A stretch of 64,000 nucleotides of DNA from positions 223,854 to 287,853 of the forward strand of contig JAAOMT010000577.1 of assembly GCA_016748015.1 (NCBI GenBank), in the 5' to 3' direction. Made by a program: the position numbers and the translations under genes. Origin of the DNA: Geosiphon pyriformis (taxonomy: Eukaryota > Glomeromycota > Glomeromycetes > Archaeosporales > Geosiphonaceae). The notes below the pieces were generated by a model. That model was not told the DNA's origin, made no database searches, and saw only the letters and a list, made by a program, of their open reading frames with translations. Of the stretch, positions 1 through 13,318 are shown one piece after another. Position 1 is the stretch's first letter, and every line of letters starts with the position of its first letter.

Positions 1-30
<30 letters not shown>
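1..30. repeat. (TTA)n microsatellite
   Basis: Pure TTA/ATT trinucleotide run at the left edge of the window; it may continue outside. Confidence 0.9.
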
Positions 31-31
<1 letters not shown>

Positions 32-394
32 CGCCGTGATAAAATTTCCCTTTTGATTATGCAAAAATACAATTGATAAATTTTTAACTTGGTGACAACA
101 TTTTATTTCATTTCCATTTTTCAAATGCAGTTTCAACTGATAATTACAGAATAGGTTATCAGTTACTCTCAGCAGAGCTAGTACACAATACCCATTTGTC
201 CTGGCATTGTTTCGAATCTTTTTTTCATTTCCGCATCTCGACGAGATCTCTAGTAACACACATAGTTGGTAACACGTCACCGTAACACCAAACCCCCTCT
301 CTCTGTTTCTTGTTTCTGTTTCTCTATATTTCCTATCTCTAGCTATTTCACTTACTCATTTACTCACTCATTTACTCACTTACCCTCTCTCTCT

Positions 395-398
<4 letters not shown>

Positions 399-434
<36 letters not shown>
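399..434. repeat. (TC)n microsatellite
   Basis: Uninterrupted CT dinucleotide run within a longer pyrimidine-rich stretch (about 296-445). Confidence 0.9.
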
Positions 435-440
<6 letters not shown>

Positions 441-789
441 CTTTTGAATTTTTGAATGCAATTCACATGTGCTTAAATTTTGTGTCGAGAACAATGGTCA
501 ACGGTTAACAAGTACAACTAACAAGTACAACTTTTTAAAGAGTTTCCTTGGTTTTATCTGTTTTTAACAATTATTCCAAACTTTAAAGAAAAAAAACCCT
601 GTTCAATGCCATTGTATTTTTATTTCGAGATCTTCACTTTAATTACGGATCAGTTACGGATCGAGGATGCAGTGTTTCGCCCGTCAACCTGTCAACTTTT
701 TCAGGAGATTTGGCAAACTAATTACCGTAGAGGGAAGTAAAGAAACGAAAACGTGTGTAATACGAAAGATTTAGGTGTCACGATTGTAC

Positions 790-826
<37 letters not shown>

Positions 827-865
827 AATCATTATAATCATCATCATAATCATCATCATAATCAT
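790..865. repeat. (CAT)n microsatellite
   Basis: A pure CAT/ATC run followed by a degenerate part with CATAAT interruptions. Non-coding here; the same triplet is used as coding sequence inside the lipase-like genes. Confidence 0.9.
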
Positions 866-1356
866 GTCTTATTAAACAAATCATATGAGATTTTTAATTC
901 AATTTTTTGGCATCTGAGAGAGAAACTTTATCACACTATTTTAAAATGCATGATGCAAATCATGCATTTCCCTGCAACTAAACACACTCACTTTCATTCC
1001 GAGCTTGGTTCAACAAGATGTGATCAATTGTTTTTTGTGTAACTTTTTTGCGTCTCGTATTAATCCCGTTTGTTTGTGTTCATATTTTTCCCTTGTATCA
1101 ATTTTTAATTTTTAATTTTGTTTGTTTGTTGTGTCATTTTGGTAAATGAAAGCGAAGGGAAAAAAAAATTTTCCTCAGTTTTCGGGGATACAATAATAGG
1201 TACCTTAAAGCTTGTGCAAAATTTGGCAAGCTTCATTTCGTTTTTTTCTAGTTTTGAAACTTTAAAAGAATACAAGTTTATCCGAGATTCTTCCTTAACC
1301 ATACTTTTTCTGTCAATTCTAAAACAATGGAGGGTTTGAGTTTTGATGGTTTGTCA

Positions 1357-1440
1357 TTGTTCACTGTTCACTGTTCACTGTTCACTGTTCACTATTCATT
1401 ATTCACTATCCACTATTCACTATTAACCATTCACTGTTGA
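1357..1440. repeat. degenerate heptamer repeat TGTTCAC
   Basis: About five perfect copies of a 7-bp unit followed by several diverged copies (ATTCACT, ATCCACT, ATTAACC). Confidence 0.85.
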
Positions 1441-1751
1441 CTTTCAATCTCTTGTTCTGGGAAAAAGTTGGAGGATAAACATACTTTTGCTCCAAAATTA
1501 GCATATAATGATTCCCTCACCCGGGGTGGAGAGACTTTTAAGCATAAGGAAAATTCAAACTACCCACCAACCAAAAAATGAAACGAAGCATCAATTACTT
1601 TTGAAACAAATCCGAAATTATACATTGTGTGTACAGATATCATTTTTCATTTCTCGAAATAGAAAAGAATGATCCTAGTAAAATTATCTAAAAAAAATTT
1701 ATCATAAATAATTTAAATTAGATATAAATTATAAAAAGAAAGTTAAAAATC

Positions 1752-1832
1752 ACCTACCTACCTACCTACCTACTTACTAACTTACTTACTTAATTACTTA
1801 CTTACTTACTTACTTATTTATTTACCTACCAC
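1752..1832. repeat. (CTAC)n/(TTAC)n tetranucleotide repeat
   Basis: CTAC units change gradually to TTAC and then to TTAT units, a typical diverging tetranucleotide microsatellite. Confidence 0.9.
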
Positions 1833-2771
1833 TAACCAATTTATTACAGTTGCATTACTAAATCTCAATAGTTTAGTATACTTACTTGAATTGTCCACAA
1901 TGAATCCTTTTTTTTTTCGGTTAGTTTTTTAAATACAATGAGTTCGCTTTGTTCTTTTTGCCTCAATCTTGGTAAGACATGAAACGCGTTTTATCCTAAA
2001 TTTATGTAGATTTTTACTTTATTTGTCAAAAAAAATCCTAGTCTGAAAATTTTTATTTTCTCTATTTTCTGTAATCATCGACATTATTGAAAAGCAGGGT
2101 AAAAAGAGTTTTTGGTTTGAGAAATAATGAGCCTGAGCATAATGTATTTTTTTTGAATAAAAATTAATCTGACTAGATTGATTGATTATTTAAAGAATTG
2201 TTCAAATTGATGATTTTGCCTCATTTTTTGCATGTAAATTCATTATAAATCTCAGGTTTTATATTTAATAAAGATTTCTTTGTAAAAAGTTTTAAAACTC
2301 TTTAGAAACCAAGCTCACTAAAGGCTTTTTAGTATTGAATTCTTAAGTGAAAGAATTAAAAGTTGTCTCAAAAAAATTATCGATTTTTATTTTAAATTCC
2401 AAAAGTTTTCAAAATAAAACTTTTTTTTTCATCTTATTTTGTGATAGAAAGTAGATATCGAAGATTTAATCAATGATAATCGATTCTTGGGAATACAATC
2501 AATGTGTCAAAACTTTTGTTTAAAAAATACACTGATTATGATGTAATCAATTTATGACGTTTACTTCGTTTCGTCAAATTGAATTAAAAAATATGAATAC
2601 GAACGTGAATATTTTTTAACTTGTAAAACTACATGATAAAATAACTGCTGATTCATAATGACAAAATACTTTTTTCCATGATTTTGAATAAAATGTATGC
2701 AATTAAGTAATCTTTGCTTAATCCTTCAAAAGTTATTTTAATTATGCATTATTTGATTCGTATCGAATACA

Positions 2772-2786
2772 ATAATAATGATGATG

Positions 2787-2872
<86 letters not shown>

Positions 2873-2897
2873 CTAATAAATAAATGATAAAAATAAA

Positions 2898-2934
<37 letters not shown>

Positions 2935-2937
2935 TTG
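2772..2937. repeat. long (AAT)n microsatellite
   Basis: AATGATGAT start, then a long ATA/AAT run, a short interruption (about 2871-2900) and a second ATA run. The open frame over it (poly-Leu/Tyr) is an artefact. Confidence 0.9.
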
Positions 2938-3254
2938 CAATTATGATTATTTTATCAGATGATAACTGAAAAAGTTTGGAAATAATTTTTATTCTTACTA
3001 GCTGTTAGTCAGAAATTGAAAAATTTTGGATATACTAAATATCTTCAAAATCAGACAAAATTCTGTGATCCCTAGTACAACGAAAAAGATTTCCTTGAGC
3101 TTTTTCTGGAAAAAGAAAAAGATTGTTTATGATGAACATCTTTACCTTTTTTTTTTTGCTATGCACAATCTTGATTGAAGGAAAAAAAATGACGCGATTG
3201 AGAAAATAGAGTTAAGTTTTATTCAATTTCATTTAGTAATAAAATTTTCAAGTT

Positions 3255-3410
3255 TACTTTGCTTATGCTGCTGCAATGTTGGGGCTAGTTTTTAGCAGCA
3301 AACTTTAAAATTAATGTTTACGCTGCAACCAAAGTTATTCAGTGGCTGAATTTGCACCTCGATTTCAGGTTCGAATTCAAGATTATACCTTCTGAAAAGG
3401 AATATTGGAT
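3255..3410 (+). pseudogene. possible decayed class 3 lipase-like exon
   Basis: Two pieces resemble the third exon of the lipase-like genes in this window. One segment reads AYAAAMLGL, like the helix after the GHxxG elbow (AYAAIAGLS in L4, YAVFAALSF in L1). Further on are EFAPRF, like the DYVPxFP motif, and in another frame PSEKEYWIT, like the xxEYWI strand. Frames are shifted between the pieces, stops intervene, and no C-terminal CN...GPYFG exon is visible. I read it as a relic of another family member; the similarity is short, so this is tentative. Confidence 0.4.
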
Positions 3411-4126
3411 TACCTTTCCCCAAAGGTTGGTTGTAATTTATTAGGTGTAAAAACCTTCACATGTACCCAGAATTTCTGTTCGTTAGATGGGTTAAAAATG
3501 AGATGAATAAATCAAGATTTAAAAAGGATTAAATATGAATAAGTGATAGAAACTTTTTTAATTGATATTTAAAAAAATAAAAATCTTATTTTTAATGTGT
3601 AAAAACTGTTGAAATAAAATATTCGGTTCATTTGGTTTCTTAATATGAAAATATATTCGGTAATTGTTTAAATATTTTAATATGTTTGTTTCATGATTAA
3701 AAATATTTTTTTGTTTCATATATCAAAATTTTAAGAAAAATAATACAAAAAGTTTATTTCAAACATTAATTTTTTTTTAATATATGTTTGAATATAAATG
3801 ATTTTATAATTTATACCACTATTTTCAATCATGATTGAATAATAAAGTATAATTTTTAATAAACAAAATTTATAAGTGTATTAAGTTGGATCAAAAAATA
3901 GCAAAATAAAAAAAAAATTTTCAAGAAAATAACGAAACATGTTTTATAATGTGCACAAATGATTTAATATTTTGATTAAATATTACTAAAAATAAATATA
4001 TATAAATAATAAGAAAAAAAAATTAGCCAAATTATCCGAAAATACATTAATTACATTATTGAATTTGGCTGGTTTAAATCTATTTTCAAAAACTCCCCAA
4101 AGGTAATAATGTTTAAAATTTATAAA

Positions 4127-4165
<39 letters not shown>
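4127..4165. repeat. (AATC)n microsatellite
   Basis: About nine tandem AATC units. Confidence 0.9.
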
Positions 4166-4759
4166 TATGACTTGTCTGATTTTAACAACTAAATGTAAAA
4201 TGCTAGGTGAGTGGCTGTTTGGACTCCGCCACTCGACATCGAGCGATCACATTTATTCTAGATAGGGACAATATTGCGTAAATATTGATAGGATAAACAT
4301 CGCGTGATAAAATGAAATTACCCCAATTTCAAAAAGAAACAAACTATTCATCTACGCATGAAAGCGTTTTGTTCGTTTTTTTTTTAAAATTGCTCCAGGA
4401 GAGAACTCTGATCTTTGATAGTTTCAATCATACCATGACAAATAGAAGAAATAAATATTTTTTTTACAAATATTTAGAAGGTTTAGAAGAATTATAAAAC
4501 TGAGGAGGAGGATGGGGTGCGAAAAAAAAAAGTTATTATGGGTTAACAAGGTTTCTTATGTAGAGTGCTGATTCGGTAAGAAATTATTAACAATCATGAT
4601 TTTTTTTTTGTGATTTTGAACAAAATTTAAAGATTGTGTGTAAATCTTCAAGCTTCGGTTATCGTCTGCAGGAATCGGATGAATCTATAAACATTTTTAT
4701 TGTTTAGATTCTAATAATAGAATAATATTCTTCGCTTCTAACTTTTATTATAATTTATA

Positions 4760-4760
<1 letters not shown>

Positions 4761-4792
<32 letters not shown>
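4761..4792. repeat. (ATT)n microsatellite
   Basis: Pure ATT run of about ten units. Confidence 0.9.
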
Positions 4793-5723
4793 CATTTCCA
4801 TAAGCTTTATCCATGTAAACGGTTTTTTGTTGTCCTAATGTATTTACTTTTTAATCTTATTCTTTTGTAAACAGTTGATTGCTGCTAACGAATGGTCATT
4901 ACTTTTAATCAAATAACCCCCTGATATGGATAAATATTGATTCTCAAATATATTTGAGAAATATACCATGTGCTAATGAATATAAATAATAATTTTCGGA
5001 AATAATTTCTGTTATTAGCCTCACGTAACTTGATTTTAGCAATGATTTTCCGCAAATATCTACCCAAACTTGCCAAGATAAAAACCTGACCCAACTTACC
5101 AACAACCCAGTTATCAAATATTTCTAAAATCCGTGTACCCACGAGAAAATATCATTTATTTGTAAAATAATCACCCCCGGATATCATAAAAAAATATTCA
5201 AAATTCTCACAATTTTAATTTACACAACGATTTCCAAAGCAGAATACCTGAATACCTTAATACCTGAATATCTTAAAAGGTGAATCATTATTTACCCACC
5301 AATCTTTTTGAATGAAATTTTGGGCATTATCTACAAGAAATATTGAAATCATAAACATTGTTTACCCCACATTATTTATCTTTAAACGTGCGCGTTATTG
5401 ATCGATCGCTCGATCTCTGTTGTTGCAAAAGGTAAAGATTAATAAATCTTATCGAATATTGGGTCAAGTGTTGTTGATGAAATCATCAATTGCTTATGTC
5501 TATCGCTTCATGAATTTAGGAATCTTATCTGTCTAAAGACCCAATGTTGGGTAAAGTGTTAGGAAATCGATGGTATAAAACGTAGGTTCATTGATGAAAA
5601 TGACAAGTGAATGGAACCAAATAATTTCCTTGTAATTTTCAAAATTTTTTTGAGAAATAAGATCTTGTTGGATTTTTAAAAATTAAAAATTAAAAATTAT
5701 AATTATAATTATAATTATAATAA

Positions 5724-5938
5724 ATGCATCCATTACGATTATTGTTTGAATTCGGAATCTTTTCACCTCGATTTCGTTTTTCAAAATTAAATTTAACGAT
5801 ATTTAAACAGATAGATCATTTCATCCTTTTTTTAGGCATATATTTAATTATATCATTATTTTTCCTTATTGAGATAGAGATTCTGCCTCATGATAAAAAT
5901 AAGATGGTTAATACCCCAATAAAACCCTTAATATATCA

Positions 5939-5973
<35 letters not shown>

Positions 5974-7273
5974 TATTATTATTATTACAAGAAACGCAGA
6001 AAGGGTATCAAAGTAAAAAAAATCAGAGTCCCTTAAATTATCCAATTTTAAGTGATTTCAATAATCCGTTAAAATCTCATAAAGCAAAGAAGCTCAAGCG
6101 AGATACGCTTCTAGCTGTATTAGAGCGCCCAAAAGTAAATCCATCACCCCAAGATTTCGTTTTACAATTATACGGTGGACCCATACTAGAAGATTTGAAA
6201 AAATTTGCTGGTTATGCGAAAGAATCCTATTGTCTTAATGACCGGCTTGGGAAATTTGGGGAAGGCGTCTATGGTAAAATTTTAGATTATATGCTTGCTT
6301 GCTTGTTTGTTTGCCTGATCGATATTTCGTTTTTTGATTAAAAACAATCATAATTTTGATCCTATTTGAATTTACCTCAAAAATTTTTAGCACATGCATT
6401 CGTGAATCATGAAATTACAGATAAAACGGAAATTATCATTTACTTGAGAGGGGAGGAAATGAGCTTTGAAAACTGGAGAATATGGCGGCCTGAAACTATA
6501 CCATATCATGGAGTCTTGCAAGCTAGGGTCAATTCCAAATTTTATTCTACATACCTAAGTGTGGAAGGGAGTTTGTTAAGTGTTCTCGTAAATTTTATAA
6601 ATCACAAAAATTACGACAAATATTCATTACGATTTACCGGACATGGAATAGGAGCAGGTGATTATCAATCTCATAACTAAAAAAAATGTATTTAGATTTT
6701 TTCATTTGTTTTATATCTTTCTTGTTTTTTTTTTTATTAATTAAAATTATAATCATTTTTTTATCGCGCCAGTTTATGCCGTATTTGCTGCTCTATCATT
6801 TTTAGAAATATACCCGGAAATAAAAGATGTCAATGTGATCACATTTGGTCAACCACGTATAGGAAATCCACAATTTGCAAAGCATGTTGACCAATTGCTG
6901 CCACTTATGGACCGAGTTACTCACAGTGATGATTATGTTCCACAATTCTTTGCCGATCAAAACTTTCTACATTCTGCAGTGGAAACTTGGATTTCGAATG
7001 ATTGTAATTGTCAGCCAGCTATAGATAATTTTCACATTTGTATTCCAGTGTCTACTGGAGGAAGACATGAATTTGATCGAGAAAATCCAGTATGTTTTAT
7101 TTTTATTTTTGGACTTTTATTGCTATGCTTCTCGAGATTGAAATCTTTAAAATTTTTTCCTTCAATTTTTATTATTAAAGTACTGTAATAATAGTCAACG
7201 CCATGCTTTAAAGATAGGCAGCAATGCGCATAATGGCCCATATTTTGGGCACATGATGGGACATTGCTCTTGA
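5724..7273 (+). CDS. class 3 lipase-like protein L1, nucleophile Ser replaced by Gly
   Basis: Four exons (5724-6273, 6391-6657, 6773-7089, 7181-7273) give 408 residues. Each junction keeps frame and has GT...AG. The N-terminus has a hydrophobic segment (about residues 30-50, signal anchor or late signal peptide) and a (TCA)n-encoded Ser run followed by Leu. The lipase domain starts near FAGYAKESYC. Recognised fold markers are IIIYLRGEE (in place of the oxyanion FRGS/T), GHGIG (in place of GHSxG), TFGQPRIGN, THSDDYVP (catalytic Asp), EtWI with DCNC, and the C-terminal AHNGPYFG (catalytic His). Asp and His are present but the nucleophile position is Gly and the oxyanion residue is Glu, so hydrolysis is unlikely. 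The product is probably secreted or membrane-anchored. L2 lies 1.7 kb downstream in the same orientation, a tandem pair. Domain calls are secure; the function is unknown. Confidence 0.85.
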
Positions 7274-8957
7274 AATACACATCGTCAAGATAAACATCTC
7301 AAATTTTCACTTAAAATCCTCTCATCATGAAAATAACACACTAGAGTGTTCACATGATTGAATAGACATTGTATAGTTTTAACATTGAAGTTTTCATTGA
7401 TAAGATTACTTCATAAAATAATTCATGTATCAAAAATTAAATTATTTTGAAAACTGTTTGATTTATCTCCACTTCAAAAAAGCCTAGACGAAATTTTTTT
7501 ATATGCTTTAATATGATCAGTTTGAAGATAAATAAAAGAAATAAAAAATTTTATGGTTATGTTTTTATTCGAAATTCAAATCTCGAAAATTGATTCGATA
7601 CAATAATCAGAGTACTCATTAAAAATTCTTAGTTTTGCTATAAACATCTTAAAAGTGGACAAAAATTTTATTTTCCTATAAATTAAAAACAATTAATTTT
7701 ATTAAAGTTTAAATAAAATTTTAAAATGTAAATAAATGATTATGTTTATTAATCAAATATAAGTTAAAATAATTAAAATTTAAAATAATTAATGATTTAT
7801 AATTTACAATTTATTTTGTTAACATGTAATTTTTTTAAAAAATCTTATTTATCATAATTATACCTACTAATCATAATTATAATGTTAAAAAATAAATTTT
7901 TATCAAAAAAGTTATTTTTTTTTTTCAGAAAATAGAAAATTTAGAGATTATTTTTTTATTAAATCAAAAATATAATAATATATATTAAAATAACTTATTT
8001 TCAATTTTATCACTTAAATATTTTATATTTTTTAAATATATTAATTTAGTATTAACCAATTATACTTAATATATATATGTAATTATTTTTAACAAAGAAT
8101 TATTAAATTGGCTTTCAATCAATCAAAAAAATTATCAATCTTTTTCATCTCTTTAATTTCACTTCAAAGATTTACTATGGATTAAATTTTAATATTCACA
8201 GATTATTCTTTAACTTGCTTTTTTTTCATTTCATTGATTATTTTATGTATCTTTGCTTCTAATATTGATCACAAATGAAATTATAATCATCTAGAAAAGT
8301 TATCGTTTTTCGATTAATGAACTCATTCATGATTTTCAATTAGTATAACCATTTTTACTAATCATATTTTATTTTTGAATTGATCATCAAAAAACAAAAA
8401 AAAAATTTTCAAATGTTGATCCCATAGAGAACTAATAGTCTAGAAACAAAGATTTGAATCTAAACTTCTAAAGAATGAAAAAGAAAAAAGCCTTTAGAAA
8501 TTTCATGTGTCAATAAGCTTTAACTAAAATGGTGATATTTCAAAGGAATAATTTTAAAATCTTTAAATCTTCTTCTTACTCAAAACTGAGATAAGGAAGG
8601 AGAATTGAAGGCAAAAACGTCATATATCAATTTCAATCTCGGCTAACCAGACATGTATTAGAAATCTTGAAATACATTCATATGATCACTATTTTTAAAT
8701 TAGAAATTTTCCCTGAAATATTTATTCAAAAAAAGTAATTCACTGCAAAATTTTAAGGGAAAGAACATGGCTAAAAATAGTTTGACGTAAAAGTGAAAAA
8801 TATATTTATTTCCCACACTCTTTATTTACTCATTTACATGAGAGAGTTTAGTTAGATCATCAATTTCGCAAAGACCCGAAAAACGTGCTTTATAACTGAA
8901 AAAAAAATTAATATTTTCAAACCTTTTTATTTTTTACTTTATCATTTTGTGTTTTCG
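7274..8957. other. intergenic between L1 and L2
   Basis: Very AT-rich DNA with no open frame of interest. It must contain the L1 3' end and the L2 promoter, but I cannot assign individual elements. Confidence 0.6.
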
Positions 8958-9751
8958 ATGTCAGTTAAAATAAAAACCTTAAAGTACCTTTTTACTATTA
9001 TGTTCTTACTTTTAACAGCTTCATCTCTTTGTTTGTTTCATGGAACTCCCGAGCGATCTATGATCCACCAAACTTTAAAGAACCTTCAAAATAAATTTAA
9101 TGAAATATATTTGAATCGAGGAGAAAGGCTAAATAATTTTCAAAGTTTCGGCAACCAAGCTAACTTAAACGAGGGAAATTTTATGCTCGATAAACTATAT
9201 AATAGAAAGTTTTCTAATTCAAGGAGCCTAGACTTTAGAAATGAAAAAGATGTCCGTATATCTACAAAGTTAAAAGTTAACGACGATGAATACAAAGTAC
9301 AAGTAAATGATGAAAATTTTTTAAGTTATCTTCAAGAATTCGCCACTTTTGCTCAAGAAGCCTATTGTTTATCAGATCAACCGGAAGACGTTACCTGTGA
9401 GTGATTATATTTTTTCTATTTATGATTGGTTACCAAGAAATAATGATTAATCACATCTAAAAACACTTTGAAGCGTACGCGTTTCAAAATCTTAAATTCA
9501 AAGAATTTACAGAAATAATTGTATATTTTCGAGGAAACGAGATGAACATTGAGAAATGGAAGCAACGAGAAACTATACAAAGATTATATCCTGGTCTTGA
9601 TGATGGATATGTTGATAAAATGTTTTACTCTAGATTTCAAAAAGTTGAAAAAAATTTGCTAGAAAGGTTGGGAACCTTTTTAAATGGAGATTTTCAACAG
9701 TCTATTTTTCGGTTCACTGGTCATGGTGAAGGTGGTGGTAAGTGTTTTTTG

Positions 9752-9784
<33 letters not shown>

Positions 9785-10388
9785 CGTCAGTTCTTTTACT
9801 CACATTGCAATAAATTTCAAGTATTTGCAGTATTTGCGGCTCTTGCTTTTCACAAAAAGTTTCCTTTTATCGATTCTAACATAATCACTTTTGGACAACC
9901 ACGTATGGGAAACGGCTGGTTTGCTAATTATGTTAACAATCTTTTCCCTAATGCAATAAGAGTGACTCATTCTGATGACTATGTGTCACAATATCCTGAT
10001 AAGTCAAATGGTTATCAGCATCATCAAACGGAATACTGGATTTCCGATGATTTGAATTGCAACTGTCCTGATCCTCAATTACTCAAAAATAATACGGAAA
10101 TAACGGCTTTCAATGTCTTTAAATGTACAGGAAAAATTAGTGAAGAACTTCCTGCTCATGGATATTTGCTTGAAAATTTGGTAAGAATGTTAAAACTTGG
10201 TAAATTTATGTGAACTGATTAAAGAATCAGTTAAGAATGACTTGAAAATGATTTCAATATATTTTTAGCAGTGCAACAACAAAAAGCGAGCTAATGTATT
10301 CTCTGGACTCTCTTCACATTTTGGTCCTTATTTTGGTAAAATGATGGGTTTTTGTCCACCTCCATATCCCTCGGTTCGAGCAAGCTGA
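8958..10388 (+). CDS. class 3 lipase-like protein L2, nucleophile Ser replaced by Gly
   Basis: Four exons (8958-9396, 9474-9737, 9822-10180, 10269-10388) encode 393 residues. I start at the ATG at 8958; the frame is open slightly upstream but only with a GTG. Residues 1-24 form a classical signal peptide (hydrophobic TIMFLLLTASSLC), so it is likely secreted. A divergent 100-residue region precedes the lipase domain (EFATFAQEAYC). Key motifs: IIVYFRGNE, FTGHGEGG (Gly at the nucleophile position), TFGQPRMGN, THSDDYVSQYP (Asp kept), TEYWI with CNC, and SHFGPYFGKMMGFC (His kept). Intron positions and phases equal those of L1, L4 and L5. The 84-bp second intron has a 27-A run and no stop, so its retention would be in frame. 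Probable inactive homologue of a secreted lipase. Confidence 0.88.
9758..9784. repeat. poly(A) run inside L2 intron 2
   Basis: 27 consecutive A residues between the GTAAGT donor and the acceptor of an 84-bp intron. Homopolymer length may be unreliable in the assembly. Confidence 0.9.
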
Positions 10389-13287
10389 TTCAACGATTTT
10401 AGAATTAATTTCTCGAAATCCTGCATATTTGCACAAGGCGTCGAACTAATGACTTTTCAATTTTGGATTAAGTTAAAAAAAGAGGTATTTAATAAGAAAT
10501 TCAAGTACTTTAAAATACTATAAATTAAAAGATTGAATTTGAAATTAAAAGTATCACAATATTTAAAAAAAAAATTATTGGTTTAATATAATTAAAAAAT
10601 TATTATTTTAGTTTGGTTTAAATATTTTGAACCCCATAATTTAAGTATCAACATTATGACTTATTAATTACTGTTCAAAAAATCAAAAAATAGTTTTTTT
10701 ATTTTAAAAATACTATAATAATTAAAAATATGATAAAATTACTTTGATGTAATCAAATCTTTTTTTATTATGGTTACAAAAATTTTTTATCAATTTTAAT
10801 TATTCATTTAAATTAAATAGGTTTAAAATTTTAATATAAAAGGTGTAACCCTTCTGGAAATGAAATATAACAAAGCTATAGTTGAAATCCTATTATTTAA
10901 AAGAATCTTGATAATCCTTTTGTATATTATTAGGAAACCACTTTTTCAACTTCATTGATTGAAAATCAAACTTCACCTTTCGAATGACTTGAAAGAGCAT
11001 TCAAAAAAAATCTTGAACTTTTTATCATAATGGATCAGGGAACAATGAAAATTTGGAAACTCTATTCAAAAGTAGCAAAGGTAGGAAATTTAGTTGCACA
11101 ATAAAATCTTGGGACTTTTTCATTATCATAATAGATTGGAAACAGGAAATCCAATTCTATGTAACAGTCTTGGAACTTGTAATGAAATTTAATAGGAAAT
11201 TACGAAAATCTTAAAAAACCAACAGTGGCAAATGACTTAATTTATCAAAAGTGATTTTCCTGTTTTAAAATCTTTCATCTCACTTCAGAAGATCAAGATA
11301 ACTTTGAAGTGGCTCATTTTACAATTTCCAAAATGAAAGGTTTAAATTCCATTCTTTCACCAGTTTTAAATGCCGAAACTTTGGCATAATTATTATCGGA
11401 TATTTTATATGATCACGATAAAAATAATCAAATTATTTTTGAAACCGGCTTGCCAAAATGTCCAAAATTTTACATCTTTCCCAAAAAAATGAGTCGACAA
11501 TCAAAGTATTTTTAAATTCAAATTAAATTCATATGTGAGAATTTGTTATATAGATAATTTTTTTATCAATCAGCTTACCAAAGCCAGAAGGTTTATATCC
11601 AGTTGTGAAATTTTAAGAGCATTTTTATTTAATGTGTTCACATTTACAAATCAGAATTTGTCAAAATGTGGTGGATATATATTATTGAATCATTCCAGAA
11701 AGAAATCTTGATTTTGACTTTCACGTGATAAAATTACAATATATGGCCAAAATTAAACTTATATGTCTAGCTTTTACTTTCTTTGTTCTAAGATTTGCTA
11801 GCTGTAACATGAAGCTATATTGATTGTGTTATTTGAATTCAATATTCAAAATTATTCTTTTATCTTCAAACTTTTTTTATTGAGATTGATAATATTGAGA
11901 TCAATTTTCTTTATTAAATAACTTACAATATTATTTTTATTACGTTAATTTATTTATTGTCACTTTTCAGTAACTTTTTAACCAGCCAATAAATATAAAA
12001 CTTCAAGAAACTGGTAGTGTCATAGGTGATAATAAGATAAAAGATTTTTCATAAAAATGGCTTTAATTCAGATGTCTGCAGTAACGAATTCTGCTTAAAA
12101 ACGAAAATACACACATACTTAAACATTAACCCTTTCGCTTCATAATTCGAACGATGTTGATCTCTACCATTCGATTAAAGCCATATTTATCATTTAGACA
12201 ATTTTGTGCCTTGAGCTTTTTTTTTTTTTGAAGAGATGGAAATTGAAAATTGAAAATCACAGCAACGTAACTTTAAACAATAAAAAACAATTATAACTTT
12301 CTCCTAATAAATCTAAGATTACTTCTTTTTAGCTGCTACTCAATTTTGTATCATTTATAGTTTCAACACATCAATTATATAATAATATGACAGTTTATTT
12401 AACTTCATATCTAACATACATAAAACTTATAAAAATAATATATTATATCTACTCATTCAACATATTAAATATTGACATTTTTCAAGTTTAGTTATCAAAA
12501 AATTTTTTATCAAATTATAATAAATAAAATTTTTTAATTAATCATTTTATCAAGTAATTAATTTTCTAGTTTATTAATTTTTCAAAATAATTAATATCTT
12601 TTAACTAATCATTTTTTCAATTAATTAATATTATCTTTCAACTAATTATCTTTTAATTAAAATATTTTTCCAATCAATCATTCTTTTAGTTCAATTAATT
12701 ATTCTTTTAATTGATAATTTTTCTAATTAATATTTTTTAATTAGATTATTACTATATTTTTTATATTATAATTTATAAATCATTGCATAATTTAATTATT
12801 AACTTAATTATTAACTTAGTTATTAACTTAATTAATTATTAATCAAATTGTTTGACTTGGTTATTTGTTTTTTATATTAAATATATAAGCAAAAATTTTT
12901 AAGTTGTAAAGAATTATTTTTCAATTATTTAATTAAGTAATAATTAATTACACTTTAACATTTTTTTTATATTTAAATCAAAATCAATCTGATATTCTTT
13001 TCTTTTTTTTGAATTTTTATTTGTTGAAAAATAAAAAAAATTATTTTTATAGTTTATTGAATAAACAATTAATAAAAATAATTAATATATTATTATTATT
13101 ATTATTATTTTTAAATTTTAAGAATGTCAATTAAGATATAAAATTATAATAAATGTATTTTATATAAAAATTACAAATTATTTTTTATTATCAAATTTTT
13201 CAAGAAAAATTAACAAACTGATTTCTTTCATATTTAATTTGTTTTTTGTGTTAAAAATTTTTATATTGTTCTTAATTATTATTATTA

Positions 13288-13318
<31 letters not shown>

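Larger units (their letters stand above)
31..3254. other. gene-poor region with simple repeats
   Basis: I see no convincing coding sequence on either strand. The short open frames are low-complexity (a CT-run frame near 266-508 and a TAA-run frame near 2749-2940). The stretch holds several microsatellites listed separately and otherwise AT-rich DNA. Confidence 0.6.
3411..5723. other. intergenic, AT-rich
   Basis: No supported gene. It contains an (AATC)n run, an (ATT)n run and, just before the L1 start codon, AT-rich imperfect repeats. The open frames at 4312-4497 and 4909-5142 have no recognisable content. Confidence 0.6.

Noticed and set aside
266-508. 80-codon plus-strand frame
   Set aside because: Made of CT-repeat translation (SLSL); no exon partners or domain.
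2749-2940. Minus-strand open frame rich in Tyr and Leu
   Set aside because: Pure translation of the (AAT)n microsatellite.
3315-3380. tRNA-like signals: TGGCTGAATTTG (box A-like) and GGTTCGAATTC (box B-like)
   Set aside because: The two boxes are too close, the T-arm does not pair and no acceptor stem forms.
8949-8957. Upstream GTG as L2 start
   Set aside because: Eukaryotic initiation needs ATG; the ATG at 8958 gives an intact signal peptide.
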